From Prorocentrum cordatum (Eukaryota; Sar; Dinophyceae; Prorocentrales; Prorocentraceae): a DNA stretch of 64,000 nt. Each line of letters opens with the position of its first letter. Position 1 is the first letter of the stretch. The translations under genes were made by a program, and so were the position numbers. The stretch is taken from positions 926,501-990,500 of the forward strand of contig CAUYUJ010007224.1 of assembly GCA_963575745.1 (NCBI GenBank), in the 5' to 3' direction. Shown piece by piece: positions 21,472-32,780 of the stretch. The notes beneath the pieces are model-generated. The model ran no database searches, was not told where the DNA came from, and saw only the letters and a list, made by a program, of their open reading frames with translations.

Positions 21472-23761
21472 CGATATAGAGAGAGAGGGAGAGCGCGAGA
21501 GAGAGACATGAGGAGAGACAGAGGGGGCGCGAGATGCAGACCGGGCGGAAAGGGAGGGAGGGGGGAGGAGAGAGAGCGAGAGAGAGAGAGACTACGAACA
21601 CAGACAATGCCAGAAACAATCGTGCACACTGCTGTCTTGCCGCCACTGAGCAATGCTCCACCTCCAATCCCCTCCCGCCTTTTTGTATACTTCCATCTTG
21701 CTGAATACCTCCTTCAACGTCTTCAGCTTCCTCATGGCCCACTCCTTCCTGAACTGTTGCTTCGCGGCGACCGTGTTGCCGACCGCCTTCAGCGCCTGCG
21801 GGCGCGGTCGGGCGATGCACTATCTCATGCCCCCCAGGTTCCTCAGCTCTAGTGATGTAGGTTCGCTGCGGCTCACTCCTGCTACTTGCAGGTGGCACAG
21901 GCGGGCTGCAGCGAACCGTAGCAGGTCCCATTCGTGAATGACACCTGCAACTGTTCTAGGTGATCATCATAATGACCACTGGTTATGGTCTAGGACATCA
22001 TATGGGAGCGTTCGGGGGAATCATATATACGCCCACCCGTGCCTCTTTCAGCTTCGGGTCTTTGTGCACCGCCCTCTCGAACTGCTGCGCCACAGGGGTT
22101 CTCGTTTTCACTCCGTCTTTGATTGCGTCCTCTAACTGTTTGATGAGCTGGGCATCTGTGCCGCTCAACTCCTTCGCAGCCTGCTTCTTGAGCTCCTCCT
22201 CCCCTTTCTGTGTCAGGAATGTCTCCAATTGGTTCACACGCTGCATTAGGTCTTGCGAGTGGCCACCCCCTGCCCGATCAGTCTCGAGCTTGACGTTAAT
22301 GAAGCCACCGCTGTCGCCGCCGCTGCTGGAGCCCACTTCGCACGGTTGGGTGCCCCTCTGATCAGCAGGTGGTTCGGCTTCCATTGGGGCAATGGCTCCG
22401 AGGTCGTCGGCTGCTCCAGCGCCGCTCGGATGTGCCGTGCGCGTGGGGCTCGAGGCTGGCGCCATCTGACGCTCGGGATCTGACATGCCAACCCGTTCGT
22501 GGTAGCGCCTGCGGTGTTCTGAGTCGTCTGGCATGCGGTCTGGCAACGGTGACTCCTGCGTGGGCTGGTTGTGCTGAGCGGCTGGCTGGCCTCCTGTCGA
22601 CTCCACGGGAATCTGCTGGCTGTGCTGAGCGGCTGGCTGGTCGCCATCCCGTTGCATGGGCTGGCTGTACAGCGGCTGGCTGGTCGCCCTCGCGGTGCAC
22701 GGGCTGGCTGCGCTGAGCGGCTGGCTGGTCACCCTCTCGTTGCATGGGCTGGCTGTGCTGAGCGGCTGGCTGGTCGCATGTCGACTCCACGGAGACGGGC
22801 TGGCTGTGCTGAGCGGCTGGCGGGTCGCCATCCCGTTGCATGGGCTGGCTGTGCTGAGCGGCTGGCTGGTCACCTTCGCGTTGCATGGGCTGGCTGGGCT
22901 GATCGGCTGGCTGGTCGCCATCCCGTTGCATGGGCTGGCTGTGCTGAGCGGCTGGCTGGTCACCCTCGCGTTGCATGGGCTGGCTGGGCTGATCGGCTGG
23001 CTGGTCGCATGTCGACCCCACGGGAATGGGCTGGCTGTGCTGAGCGGCTGGTTGGTCGCCCTCGCTCTGCATGGGCTGGCTGTGCTGAGCGGCTGGCTGG
23101 TGGTCACCCTCGCGCTGCATGGCCAGGGCTCTGTCCCACATGTGCTCGTGCAAGGGGGGGTGGTCGCGGTGGCCGTGCTCGCGCGTGGAGTCCACCAACG
23201 TCTGCGCCATCTGGCTGGAGGCATCGTGCACGCGCTCTGGTTGCTCTATCGACTGGCGTGGTGGAGTGGCGCCGCCCAGCGCGGCAGGAGGCTGGCGCTG
23301 GCTGGCGTTGGAGAGCGGTGCCTCGCCCAGGGAGGGCACGGCGAGAGGGGATGAGAATGGCGTGGATGACGAGGGTGGCGAGGTGTGCGTGGGGGGGGGG
23401 GGGCGGCGAGGGCGGCCATGCCTCTCGACCCCCCTCATCCCCACCCCCTTCCTCCCCCTGTTTCAGAACGCTGACTCCCACGGTGCCCCAGAGAGAAAAC
23501 ATGGAATGGGGGAGCCGCAAGGGGGATGGGGGGGGGAGGGGGCGGAAGAGAATGCCCCATTCGACTAAATTCACTCACCCTTCAAACCTCGTCACTGGAC
23601 CCGTCCAAGTCGATGACGCCAACGGGTTGCTGACCCGCCGTCGCCCTCATCACCTCCGCCACTGTGCAGTCGTCACCGAAATCTCCCTGATTAACCTCGT
23701 GCCGCACGGTGCCGTCTAGTTTGAAACTGCTGCCCTGAAACGCCACGAAGTCCCTGTCCCT
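17357..23761 (-). CDS. series A, copy 1: 3' exon set of a large lineage-specific protein (5' part missing)
   Basis: Ten exons match the better-preserved copy 2: ~23588-23761, 22037-~23390, 21691-21795, 20967-21014, 20414-~20634, ~19860-19964, 18896-19336, 18543-18722, ~17868-18003 and 17357-17444 (stop). The upstream exons seen at 45-48.5 kb would lie beyond the N gap and are absent here. Compared with copy 2, the Gln-rich exon carries a 2-bp deletion near 22672 (ctgtacagcgg instead of ctgtactgagcgg), which breaks the reading frame. If real, copy 1 is a pseudogene; if a consensus error, the gene is intact. Domain description is given under the copy 2 exons. Confidence 0.5.
18262..18447 (-). 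mobile_element. introner-like MITE, 186 bp, member 2
   Basis: TAGTAAGGAC at the left and GTCCTTACTA at the right form the same 10-bp inverted repeat as member 1. The interior matches too (gcaagacccttggaggc, agaggctgaggcaggcaagg, cccaagggtacccttg) in the same orientation relative to the host gene. It sits inside the intron between exons 18543-18722 and ~17868-18003 of series A. Its copy-2 counterpart is 38223-38408. Confidence 0.7.
18781..18847. repeat. inverted repeat (17-bp arms) filling a short intron
   Basis: The arms gaacacaagatcggtgc (18781) and gcaccgatcctgtgttc (18847) pair with one mismatch. The intron between the Ala-rich exon and the next exon spans only about 18723-18895, so this hairpin is most of it. 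Weaker pairing (tggcca/tggcca) extends outward. It is duplicated in copy 2 at about 38742-38808. Confidence 0.65.
19345..19460. repeat. very long G-run / (GGGT)n / (GAT)n tract in an intron
   Basis: G-tracts of 8 to 18 bases separated by c or t. The copy 2 counterpart (39306-39412) has a different arrangement with gggtgggtgggtggg. The sequence is suited to G-quadruplex formation and is the most divergent part between the copies. Confidence 0.85.
20067..20195. repeat. (TA)n, (TG)n and (TGCG)n alternating tracts
   Basis: An alternating purine-pyrimidine stretch runs tatata, then gtgtgt, then gcgtgcgtgcg and gcgcgc. It is duplicated at 40025-40151. Confidence 0.9.
20653..20712. repeat. 22-bp hairpin inside a series A intron
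   Basis: Left arm cgaactcacaacgcgcgtgctc and right arm gagcacgcgcgctgtgagttcg pair with one mismatch around a 16-base loop. It lies just upstream of the GDWCRWDD exon within the intron and is duplicated at 40609-40668. Confidence 0.8.
21121..21600. repeat. (TC)n tract followed by long (GA)n tracts
   Basis: A ct run at 21121-21163 is followed after about 100 bases by ga runs at 21247-21370, 21430-21500 and 21560-21590. The opposite strand asymmetry allows fold-back pairing of the two parts. Copy 2 (41081-41600) has longer tracts. Confidence 0.9.
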
Positions 23762-23875
23762 GCCGCTCTGAGGCATCGGATCGCCGCTGCCGACGCCGCG
23801 GTGTGAGGACATGTGGCCTATAATAAATAGATCGGCCAATGGTCGCTGCTTGGGCCAAGTCGTTATCGAGATACA

Positions 23876-24042
23876 ATCAACCCGCAGAACATGGATGCGC
23901 GATAAGGGTGCAAGGGCCTTGGACGCCCATGTCGAAGCTTCCCGAGCGGGGCGCGGCCAACGAAAGTGCCCAAGGATGGGCCCAGGAAGCAAGGATGCAA
24001 GGGTACCCTTGGGAGGGATGCCTATCCTTACTCTGCGGGTTG
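23876..24042 (-). mobile_element. introner-like MITE, divergent member 3
   Basis: The outer 12-bp inverted repeat is tcaacccgcaga (23876) and tctgcgggttga (24042). Just inside lie taagggtgcaagggcc and gcctatccttac, which resemble the ends of members 1 and 2, and the interior keeps the caagggtacccttg sub-terminal block. On the minus strand the left end again offers GTAAGG as donor. It lies upstream of the FVAFQGSSFKLDG exon of series A. Copy 2 counterpart: about 43885-44051. Confidence 0.5.
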
Positions 24043-24299
24043 ACGGTGTCCGTAGATCCCACGGTCAAGCCGCCACTTCCAAACCATTGGCTTGCGCGCC
24101 ATATCTCAGCATGGTTCCCGCGCCCAGTCCTGCGACTGCGCGCTAAACATCGTTTCCAGACGGGCTGCCCCCTCAACCCCTGCGCCCGCGATCCTCTTGC
24201 GCCCTCCTCGCACGCACAGTCTGGGGTGCTTCGCCTCCAGCGGTAGTGGCCAAATACTCGACACACACGGCCGTCATACTAATCCATCCAACCATCCAG

Positions 24300-24374
24300 T
24301 TCTCTCTCTTTCTCTCCCTCTTTCTCTCTCTTTATCTCTGTCTCTCGCCCCCCCCTCTCTCTCGATCTCTCTCT

Positions 24375-24408
<34 letters not shown>

Positions 24409-24431
24409 ATCTCTCTCTCTCTCTCTTTCTT

Positions 24432-24466
<35 letters not shown>

Positions 24467-24485
24467 CTATCTCTCTCTCTCATTC
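24300..24485. repeat. (TC)n microsatellite
   Basis: Ct dinucleotides with tttctttc interruptions. The copy 2 counterpart is 44309-44488, with different repeat numbers. Confidence 0.92.
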
Positions 24486-24633
24486 TATGCGCACCCTTCG
24501 AGATATACATGCAGTCAGGCGCGATTTTTTTGTGTGCGGGGGGGGGGGAGGGGCGTGGTCGGACGCAAAACCATTTTTCAGGGCTGTAAAAGCAGGATCG
24601 ACCTACTCATCGCACCGACTGTACACGTATATA

Positions 24634-24733
24634 NNNNNNNNNNNNNNNNNNNNNNNNNNNNNNNNNNNNNNNNNNNNNNNNNNNNNNNNNNNNNNNNNNN
24701 NNNNNNNNNNNNNNNNNNNNNNNNNNNNNNNNN
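24634..24733. other. assembly gap of exactly 100 N
   Basis: A run of 100 n, the conventional length for a gap of unknown size. The sequence to its right equals the sequence starting at 4809, and the sequence to its left equals the sequence ending at 44637. Confidence 0.99.
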
Positions 24734-26219
24734 CGTTGCCCGTGAGGAGTTCTACCAGAGGCTCCACTGGCAGGATCCACATGCGATTCCCCGCCCGCGG
24801 CATGTCGGCCCCATGGGGAGCTCCACCGAAGGCCCCAGTGGCAGGTCCTCATACGATCCCCCGCCCGCATGTCAATGTCGGCACACCCCTCAGACGCTTC
24901 GTGGCCCCATAGGTGGCTCCACCGAGGGTCCCAGCGGCAGGGTTGGCATGGAAAGCTCCCCGCTGACCCGCGTCAGCTTTCCTCCTCCCCCTAATCCACG
25001 CCGCAGTCCAGTTCCTGGCTCCCCCCCTTCCCCTTACCCGTGCTACCTACATTCGCAGGACCCACTGGCGGCGCCCGCGTGGCGGCCCCGCCACGTCCAT
25101 AGAGAGAGGTTCACCGATGGCGCACACAACGACGCTCTTCACAATTTCACATGGCTGGGTCCTTCGCCAGGCTAAATCGTCAGCGAGCGTGGCCGTTCGG
25201 ACCAAACATGCATTTGCCATTAATGCGAGAGCCCGTTTCTTCAATAGAGCATGCCCAGAGGTCCTCCGGAACCGGAGATTGGTTCCCGAGCAAACTTCCG
25301 AACCGGAACATTTTGGGCAGCAGCGAAAGCTCCGGAACCATCATCGCATCCCGGAACCATCTTACTTGAGAATATATATATAAATATATAACACAAATAT
25401 GTATGTATATATATATATATATATACATACATGTATTTAGATATAGATGCGTTATGTATTATATACATACGCATATATATGCACATGTAGACTCATAGTT
25501 CAACACGTATATATTGTGTATATATATGTTTGCATAGACAAACGGCGACAGTAATGTGTAATAGTTAGTTGTATATATATATACACACGCATGTGTATAT
25601 ATACATGTATATCAGAGCACCATACCCAGGCCAGCCACAACTGGGAGTGCTGCGGTGTTTACGCCCTGGGGGGGGGCCATCGATTTCGACACCCCTCTCG
25701 AGAGATCGTCGATGCGATGGGTTCGTCCACGGGGCATATAAGGACCACAGCTCCCCCAGTTATGGCTGGTCGGATACCGAATCCGCCTGCATGCAAATGC
25801 TGGGCTCGAGCGCCCATGCCCAGGCCACGCGGCCACGCTGGCCGTGACAAAACATGGGGGGGAGGAGGGCGATGACGGGGACAGGGATGGGGAGGGGGGG
25901 GGGGGGCGGAGGAGGAGGAAAAGCAGCAGGCGGGCTGGTTGCATACGGGCTGCCCCCTCAATCCCACGCAGCCTGGGGTGCTCGAGGCTCTCTCCCAGAG
26001 GAGGAGGACGAGGGGGAGGACGAGGAGTAAAAGGAGGAGTAAAAGGAAGAGTAACAGGAGGAGGAGGGGAAGGAGGAGGAGGAGGAACGGGGGGAGGAGG
26101 AGGCATGGGAGGAGGGGGGTGAGGAGGAGGAGGAGGAGGAGGAGGAGGAGGAGGAGACGGAGGAGGAGGAGGATGAGGAGGAGAAAGAGGAGGAGGAAGA
26201 GGAGGAGGAGGAGGCTGAC

Positions 26220-26276
<57 letters not shown>

Positions 26277-26920
26277 GATTATGATGAAGATGCTGATGAC
26301 GACGATGATGGTGGTGCTGCTGATGATGATGGTGATGCTGCTGATGATGACGATGGTGATGATGATGCTGATGATGCTGATGCTGATGATGATGTTGATT
26401 ACCATCATCATCGTGATGAAGCTGATGCTGGCGCTGGTGCCGATGCTGGTGCTGATGCTGGGGCGCCCCATCAGCACCAGCATCGGCACCAGAGCATTGC
26501 ATAACATAGGACGGCACTGGCATACCACAGCTGTTAGCATTGGTCAGCGTCGCACGACAAACCACAATTGTTGATCACGATGCCCTTTTCACTGAGCTTC
26601 ACTTACACAAGTCTCAAGGAAACCCACTCCAAACACGGCAAGCACTGCGAAACCACGCTGAGAAGCCAGAAACTGTACTAGGCTCTGATCACGCATGACA
26701 AGTACCTTTTCATTATTTGCAATATACAAAACGTTGTGCACCTACAACTGTGGCGATGTACACTGGGGCAATCCCAGAGCGAGCCGCCATATTCCTGACA
26801 CACTGAACAAAGCACATGCACGAGCATCATCATGCACTGAGCGCTGCCAATGAACATACAAAATGCTAAGAACATCAGCCGATGAAGAACGTGTCGATTC
26901 TGAGTTGCCACCCAAAGCGC

Positions 26921-27994
26921 TCAAGGATTGATCGGACCTGCCCCCATGGAACTCTGAGCTGCACTGAAAACCAAGGACAGGCCATTAGCGTCGGTGCAGA
27001 CCTGCGCAAAATGCCACATGCACGCCGTATTGAGGCCGACGTATGGATTGAGTCTGTCCTCCCAGTCCTCAGGCCAAGGAGCATTCATGCGCGCCGCTTC
27101 ATCGACGATCTGCACCGCGCGGTACTGCATCGCGTACTCGTAGAACTCCTTGTATGTGGATGGGCGCTGGTTGTTCAACGAACGCCTTGGCACGATGCCC
27201 CGATCAAAGACCATTCCGATACCCAGTTCCCGATCGAGCGTCTGGTGGTACATGCATCCAACCGCGCACCCGAGGGACAATGACCCGTCCCACTCGCCAA
27301 GGAACAGCACCTTCATCCGATTCGCCGTGGCTGCAGCACACAGCGCAACTACGTTGATGCTGCCGTCACCGTTTGGCGAGATGAAATCGTTCGGCCTGAG
27401 GGGGCCGTGGAGCTTCATGCGCACTCTGTTGGTCCCGCCGCCGCCCAGAGGCCTCAGGTCGTCTCCCGCATCATGGTTGAACTCCTTGGGAACGTAGCCC
27501 GGCACGTGCCCCATCTGGGCCTCGACGACGGGAGTGCCCCCGCCACGACGAGCTTCGTTCGACCGCATGATGGTCACAACAGACGCAGATGGACATTGTG
27601 CGATGACCGCCTCGAAGCACATGACCTCGTAGTGCATCCTGCGCTCTGATGCGTTCGGGTTCCACTGCAAGTACTTCTTCAAAAGCCACTGCAAGTAGTC
27701 CCTATGGCCCGTCGGAGGGCATAGGTTGGACATGAAGATGAGGCTCGGCACCTGGGTGAGCCAGTCCTCCCGATGTAATTCGAAGATGTCGAGCTTCTTG
27801 ATTTCCACGCCCATCGATCGCAAGCGAGCTGCTCCGTGCACCTCGAGCACGCCCGTGTCAATGTCTGACGCCACCCACCCATGCAAATGGCAAGTAGCAC
27901 CAACAGGTTGTGCCATAGCTGGCTGCGCGCCGCTCGCTGGGCTAGCGCTGCTTGACGCCATGCCCATGTCCATGTGGATCACTGGCCCCGTCAG
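26921..27994 (-). CDS. series B copy 2, last exon (counterpart of 6985-8058)
   Basis: Identical open frame of about 355 residues. The only difference I noted near its coding span is a synonymous-looking g/a at ~27896. Same acceptor and stop. Confidence 0.6.
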   Translation of the reverse strand: MTGPVIHMDMGMASSSASPASGAQPAMAQPVGATCHLHGWVASDIDTGVLEVHGAARLRSMGVEIKKLDIFELHREDWLTQVPSLIFMSNLCPPTGHRDYLQWLLKKYLQWNPNASERRMHYEVMCFEAVIAQCPSASVVTIMRSNEARRGGGTPVVEAQMGHVPGYVPKEFNHDAGDDLRPLGGGGTNRVRMKLHGPLRPNDFISPNGDGSINVVALCAAATANRMKVLFLGEWDGSLSLGCAVGCMYHQTLDRELGIGMVFDRGIVPRRSLNNQRPSTYKEFYEYAMQYRAVQIVDEAARMNAPWPEDWEDRLNPYVGLNTACMWHFAQVCTDANGLSLVFSAAQSSMGAGPINP

Positions 27995-28476
27995 CTGGGG
28001 CAAAGAAAACACACCGTAGACTTTGTGTGACTATCTGGCCAGGTAATGCCTGGCAGCACCTAAGCCCAAATGGCTGCGGAGGTGCTGGAATCTGCGAAAG
28101 GGCCAGACGGAGTGATGCGACAAGACACCCGAGAGGACTCAAGACCATACTGCGACCATGCCAGAGGGTATGCCGAGAAGGAGACTCCGATTACATTAAA
28201 CATACGACAACGGCACACTTGACTTGGCATGGTCGACCCATCATTTATCAACTCCAAGTTCTGGGGAGCGGGGGGGGGGGGACAATGTGTGAGGAAGTGT
28301 CAAGCAGAGGCCGTCGTTGAGTGATTCCCCGCGCCAGCGCCGCCGATGCATCGCCGACGTCGCCTACGCATCGCCGATGCATATGCAATGCATATTGGCG
28401 ACGCGGCGCTGTCCTTCGACCCCATCTATTCGATCGGACTCCATCTAGGAGGCTTCCAAATGGAGCGGAGAACTGC

Positions 28477-31400
28477 CTTGCCGTATTCGTGGAGCGCGCG
28501 GTTGTTGGATGACGATCGATGCCCTTTTCTTGGCGCAAGCTTCTCGGCAGCTGTGTCCTTCTCCAAGAGTGCTGCCATCCTCGACCTCTTCCTCATGATC
28601 TGGCCATCGCTCATCAAAAAGTTAATTCTGTCCATGAATATAGCCTTCTGCTGCGCGGTCTTCCACGCGTTCCACAGGGTCTCGCAGTATCCCCTCGGAT
28701 AATGCTCTGTGGAACTCAGCTCCTCCACGAAGAGAGGCGGGGGGGGGGGGGAGATGATGGGCTCTTGCACAATGGGGTAGGGGGCCGAGCAGTAGTGTGA
28801 CCAGAACCCCGAGGATCGCAAAACAAATCGCAATGTGCGTTCTGCGCGCGCACGCGCGCAGATACTGGCGCGCGCGTGCTGGATCCGAGTGCTGCCTACA
28901 TCATCGCCTCGCGATGCTAGGGGGTCAGAGTGACCCCCTCCTCCCCATGGTGTCGTCACCAGACCCGACGCTTCCCCTATGTTGTGCTTGCCGCACTGCC
29001 CTTGAACGCCCCACTGCAATTTCTCATGGCTCCTCCGTCTCGTTCTCCTCGTCTCCCCCTTCCTCCGTCTCGCTCTCTTCGGCATCGTTTCTCCGCGCCC
29101 TCTGCTCCCCCCTCTCTCTGTCTCCCAGGAATGGTTCCAAGGTGGGAATGGGAACGATGGCGGAGGTAGGTCGGGGGGTGCGGGTGGGCACCCCTCTGCC
29201 CCCCCGTTCCTCTCTATTCATCCTTGCCCCGCAAGAGAAACGACGCCTGCCCTTGCCGCCGACGACCCACCCTCGAATCTCCGTGTGGAACCGATCCCTG
29301 TCCGACTTCTTGGAGCTGCATATCGGGCGTTTCTTCGCCAGCATGTTGTGAACAGTGGAAGGTAAAGTAGTGATGAGGTTGCACGCTTTCGGGATGAGCG
29401 GCCTGGGCTGGAACGCGCCCATGTATGTGAGAATCGTAGACGCACCCAGCAGCGCCATCACAGTCTGCATGGTCGGGTGTTCGTCCATCCTGCTCTGAAG
29501 CGGTTTCTCCATCAATATCCATGCGCGCCTCACGTGCGCCAGAGTCGCAAGATAAGCAGCAAACTGGAGCTGGACGTTCGCGGACGCGACCTTCGGGCAA
29601 TCCTCAGCCGCCCACTTTTACCGTTAATGACATGTGCCATGCGTTAGCCCGTCGCCCTCCGCATCGCCATCATCATGACCAGCATGCGCAGCATCACCAT
29701 CACCACCATGGCCACGAATGCCACTAGCATCATCAGTAGCAACACCAACGTCTTCAACACCATCATCAGCACCACCACCACCACCACCATCACCACCTTC
29801 ATCATCCTCAGCATCATCATCACCACCAACACCTTCGCCATGACAATCATCACCAGTGGCATCACCATCGGTATCGGCATCATCATCATCACCATCACTA
29901 TCATCATCATATTCATCACCACCATCATCAGCAGCATCATCATGGCCGCCATCATCGTTGACATCGTCATCACCATCATCATCTCCACCACCACCACCAT
30001 CACCACCACCTTCACCAGCACCGCCATCATCCATCCCTTGCTCGCCGATGGCGCGCCCGTCCCGTTTATCATGTCTGCCTTGCTAGTCATCCCTTCATCG
30101 GGCCCCGAATCGAACGCACCCCCAATTGCTACGCAGCGGCTTGCAATCATCAGTGCTGCGCGCCGTCCATGGTTCCCTGTGCGTTGTGCCCATCATCATC
30201 CCTGTCCTTTTCCACCCCTGCTCCTTCTCTGATGTTTGTTCAACGGTTATCATTTTATCTTCCACCCCTGCCATGATTCCGTCCCGCCTCCTTCCCCTCA
30301 TCCTACTTGGCGCGCGCCGTCGTCTGGGCGCACCCTCTGCTGCGTTGCTCGCATGCTCTGCCCCATCGCTCCTCATCGCCGAAAATATTGCGCACGTCCC
30401 GCTTGTGCCCCGTGGCGTTGATGAAGCGAAGCCAGCTGCGGCACTCCAACTGCGGGGGGTCGGCGGGGCGACTGGGATGCCAGATGGGCGCGGAAGAGTT
30501 GCGCGGCGAGGAGGGGGAAAAGGTCGATGTGGAGGGGCGTGTTGGAGGAGGATGCGGGGGATGAGGACGAGGGGGAGGAGGAGGAGGAGGAGGAGGAGGA
30601 GGAGGGGGAGGAGGAGGATGGGGGTGAGGAAGGGCAGGGCAGGGGAGGAGAAGGAGGACGTACCAACCAACAGAAACAACTTCCTCCTCTCTGCTCACCC
30701 CGCTTGCTTGGACAACGTCAGCCCACTCCAATATCCCGCTGGCAAATCGCTCCCGACTGCGCCCCCAGCGGCTGGCCACCGCAATAGTAAGTAGACCGCC
30801 TTCCTTCAGGCGCAGCACTGTGAAACTAGCATGCAGTTGGCCCTCGAGGCTGGTAAGATCCTCCTCGATGTGGCGGGTATGCTTGTCGAATTCCATGGTG
30901 GTCTCGCCTGCCTCCCGAAATACTTTGGATTGCAGACCACACCCTGAGCAAACCTTAGTTTGAGCTCGTTTTTTTAATCAATTCGATGGCACGTAGCTCG
31001 CATGTCGGATCGATCGCGTCGGATCACATTCCTACCAATGCTTCCTCAATCACAAACGTGCTTGCCAAACATGCAACCGTTCGCCAAAGGCGGCCAGCGG
31101 GCGTTCGACGCCGAGCCACCAACGTGAGAACATACTCAGAATGATGCGACCACTTTGCCGCTTGCACAGAGGTGAGGCCAGGCGGCTGGGAGAACGATGC
31201 TCGAAGAAATGCCCCCCCCCATGTGGCGCCACCCGCCCACGTCATCCCACTCTACCTGCAGTTTCCTCCATCATCCACCCCACTTCCTTGCTGTGCGATC
31301 GGGCACACTTAGGAGAACACTTCAAAAGCGTCCAAATCTCTAGATACAGAATTCATGTGGCTGTTGACGAAGTCCGTCACCGCCTCCAGCTGCTGCAGCG

Positions 31401-32652
31401 GCGTCATGTCCCCCCCGCTGCACTCTCTAATTAGAACCGCATAGCCCTTGATCTCGTCAGGGACCCCGAGGTTGCCACCTCCCCACTGCCGCAAAAAAAA
31501 GCATTCTGAACCAGCAGAACCGCACAGGTATCAACGCAGTCCCGCAAGACACAAGGATTGCAGAGAGGGGGGTGATGGATGTGTGAGCTTCGTTTCCACC
31601 GCCATCACCATAAGTAGGAGGGGGAATGGGGCCACTCTCTTCCTCTTCCCCCTCAGCCTACACCTCCTTCACCCGTCCAACGCATGGTGGTGGCTGTGGA
31701 AAACAAGCCCGCCACGGCAAACTTCTAGTAAGGACGCGTGGTAAGGGCGCAAGACCCTTGGAGGCAGAAGTTGAAGTATTCTGGGCGGCAGGCGGCCACC
31801 CCCAGGGAACCTGAGAAACTGGCTTGCGAAAATTGCTAGGGCGGGCCGCAGAGGCTGAGGCAGGCAAGGACCCAAGGGCACCCTTGAAAACGTAGTTTGT
31901 CCTTACTACGCGCGCTGCCCTGGCCGCGGACAAGAATGAGAGCACCCAACGAGTCAATGCGCACCCGAGCGCGCGTTGCAACAAATCTAGCAATCGGCCG
32001 ACGAACCACGATGAACTGAGCGACGTCAACAACACCCGCGGCAGAGAGGATTGCTGAGGGAGGAGCACTGCCCTCTCCCACCTTGCGCATAGCTGCCGCG
32101 AGCGCGTGCGGCAGGGTCAAAAAGCTGACGAACGGCCTTTAACTGCTTTGGGACCTGCAGGGGGTGAGCTGCGACACCCGAGCGCTCGAATGGCCCCGAG
32201 GTGGGGCTTCAACTGCTTCGACTAAGAACATCCAGTGGGGCCGAACTCTGGGGGCGGGAGGCGGGGGGCGGCGCGCGGCACAGGGGGGGGGGCGTTGCTG
32301 GGCCAGGGGGCGGGGGCGCATACAGGGCGGCGCAGTTGAAGGACAATGGGGAGAAGGAGAGAGAGGTGCAACGTCGGTTTCGATCCCAGTAGGTGGAGAA
32401 CAGGGGTCATGCATGGGGCGGGGCTGGGAAGGGGCTTATCAAGGTCTGGCCCGCGCTGGCCTGTCGTGGGCTCTTGCGCGACGCAGCTGCCTCCATCGTT
32501 GGCCAGGCCACTCCAAAGTGGGAGCTCGAACTACTGCGTGCTGGTCGATGGGGGTCTCGATCCCAAAAACATGGACTACTATTGTTTCGTGTTGCTCTAC
32601 AGCGTTACTGATGATTGGGGTGGCATTCTCGGGGGCGTGCTCTCCCCAGAAA
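28477..32652 (-). CDS. series B copy 2, internal exons
   Basis: Counterparts of the copy 1 exons lie at 28477-28722, 29271-29602, 30334-30481, 30699-30907, 31036-31160, 31321-31485, 31907-32124 and ~32469-32652. Splice-like borders are the same. Substitutions are few; one (28484, c to t on the plus strand) replaces His with Tyr in the exon at 28477. The introner-like element lies at 31726-31908. Confidence 0.5.
31726..31908 (-). mobile_element. introner-like MITE member 1, copy 2
   Basis: Same 183 bp and same terminal inverted repeats as 11787-11969, again forming the intron after the 31907-32124 exon. It is part of the 19.8-kb duplication, not an independent insertion. Confidence 0.7.
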
Positions 32653-32780
32653 CTTGCAATTGTCAATTGTTTCACCCCTCCTGCTCAGGTTGCCCCCCCC
32701 TCGCGCCTGCCGTTTGCCGCCCTCCCCCCCCCCCCCCCCCCCACTCCCTATTCTGATCCCGCGGGCCTCTCGCAAGGTAC

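Larger units (their letters stand above)
4809..24633. repeat. copy 1 of a ~19.85-kb near-identical duplication
   Basis: Every landmark from 4809 to the last base before the N gap recurs in order from 24734 to 44637. The coordinate offset grows slowly from 19925 to about 20004, through microsatellite length changes. I noted more than 30 single-base differences by eye, mostly transitions, plus length changes in C/G runs and AT, GA, TC and GAT tracts. Copy 1 is 19,825 bp and copy 2 is 19,904 bp. Confidence 0.97.

Noticed and set aside
22571-23719. Long plus-strand ORF (and its copy 2 counterpart, 42377-43729) antisense to the Gln-rich exon
   Set aside because: It is open only because the 45-bp coding repeat on the minus strand lacks stops in this frame. 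Its composition (GWL/GCA repeats) is a by-product, and the minus strand has splice borders and a coiled coil.
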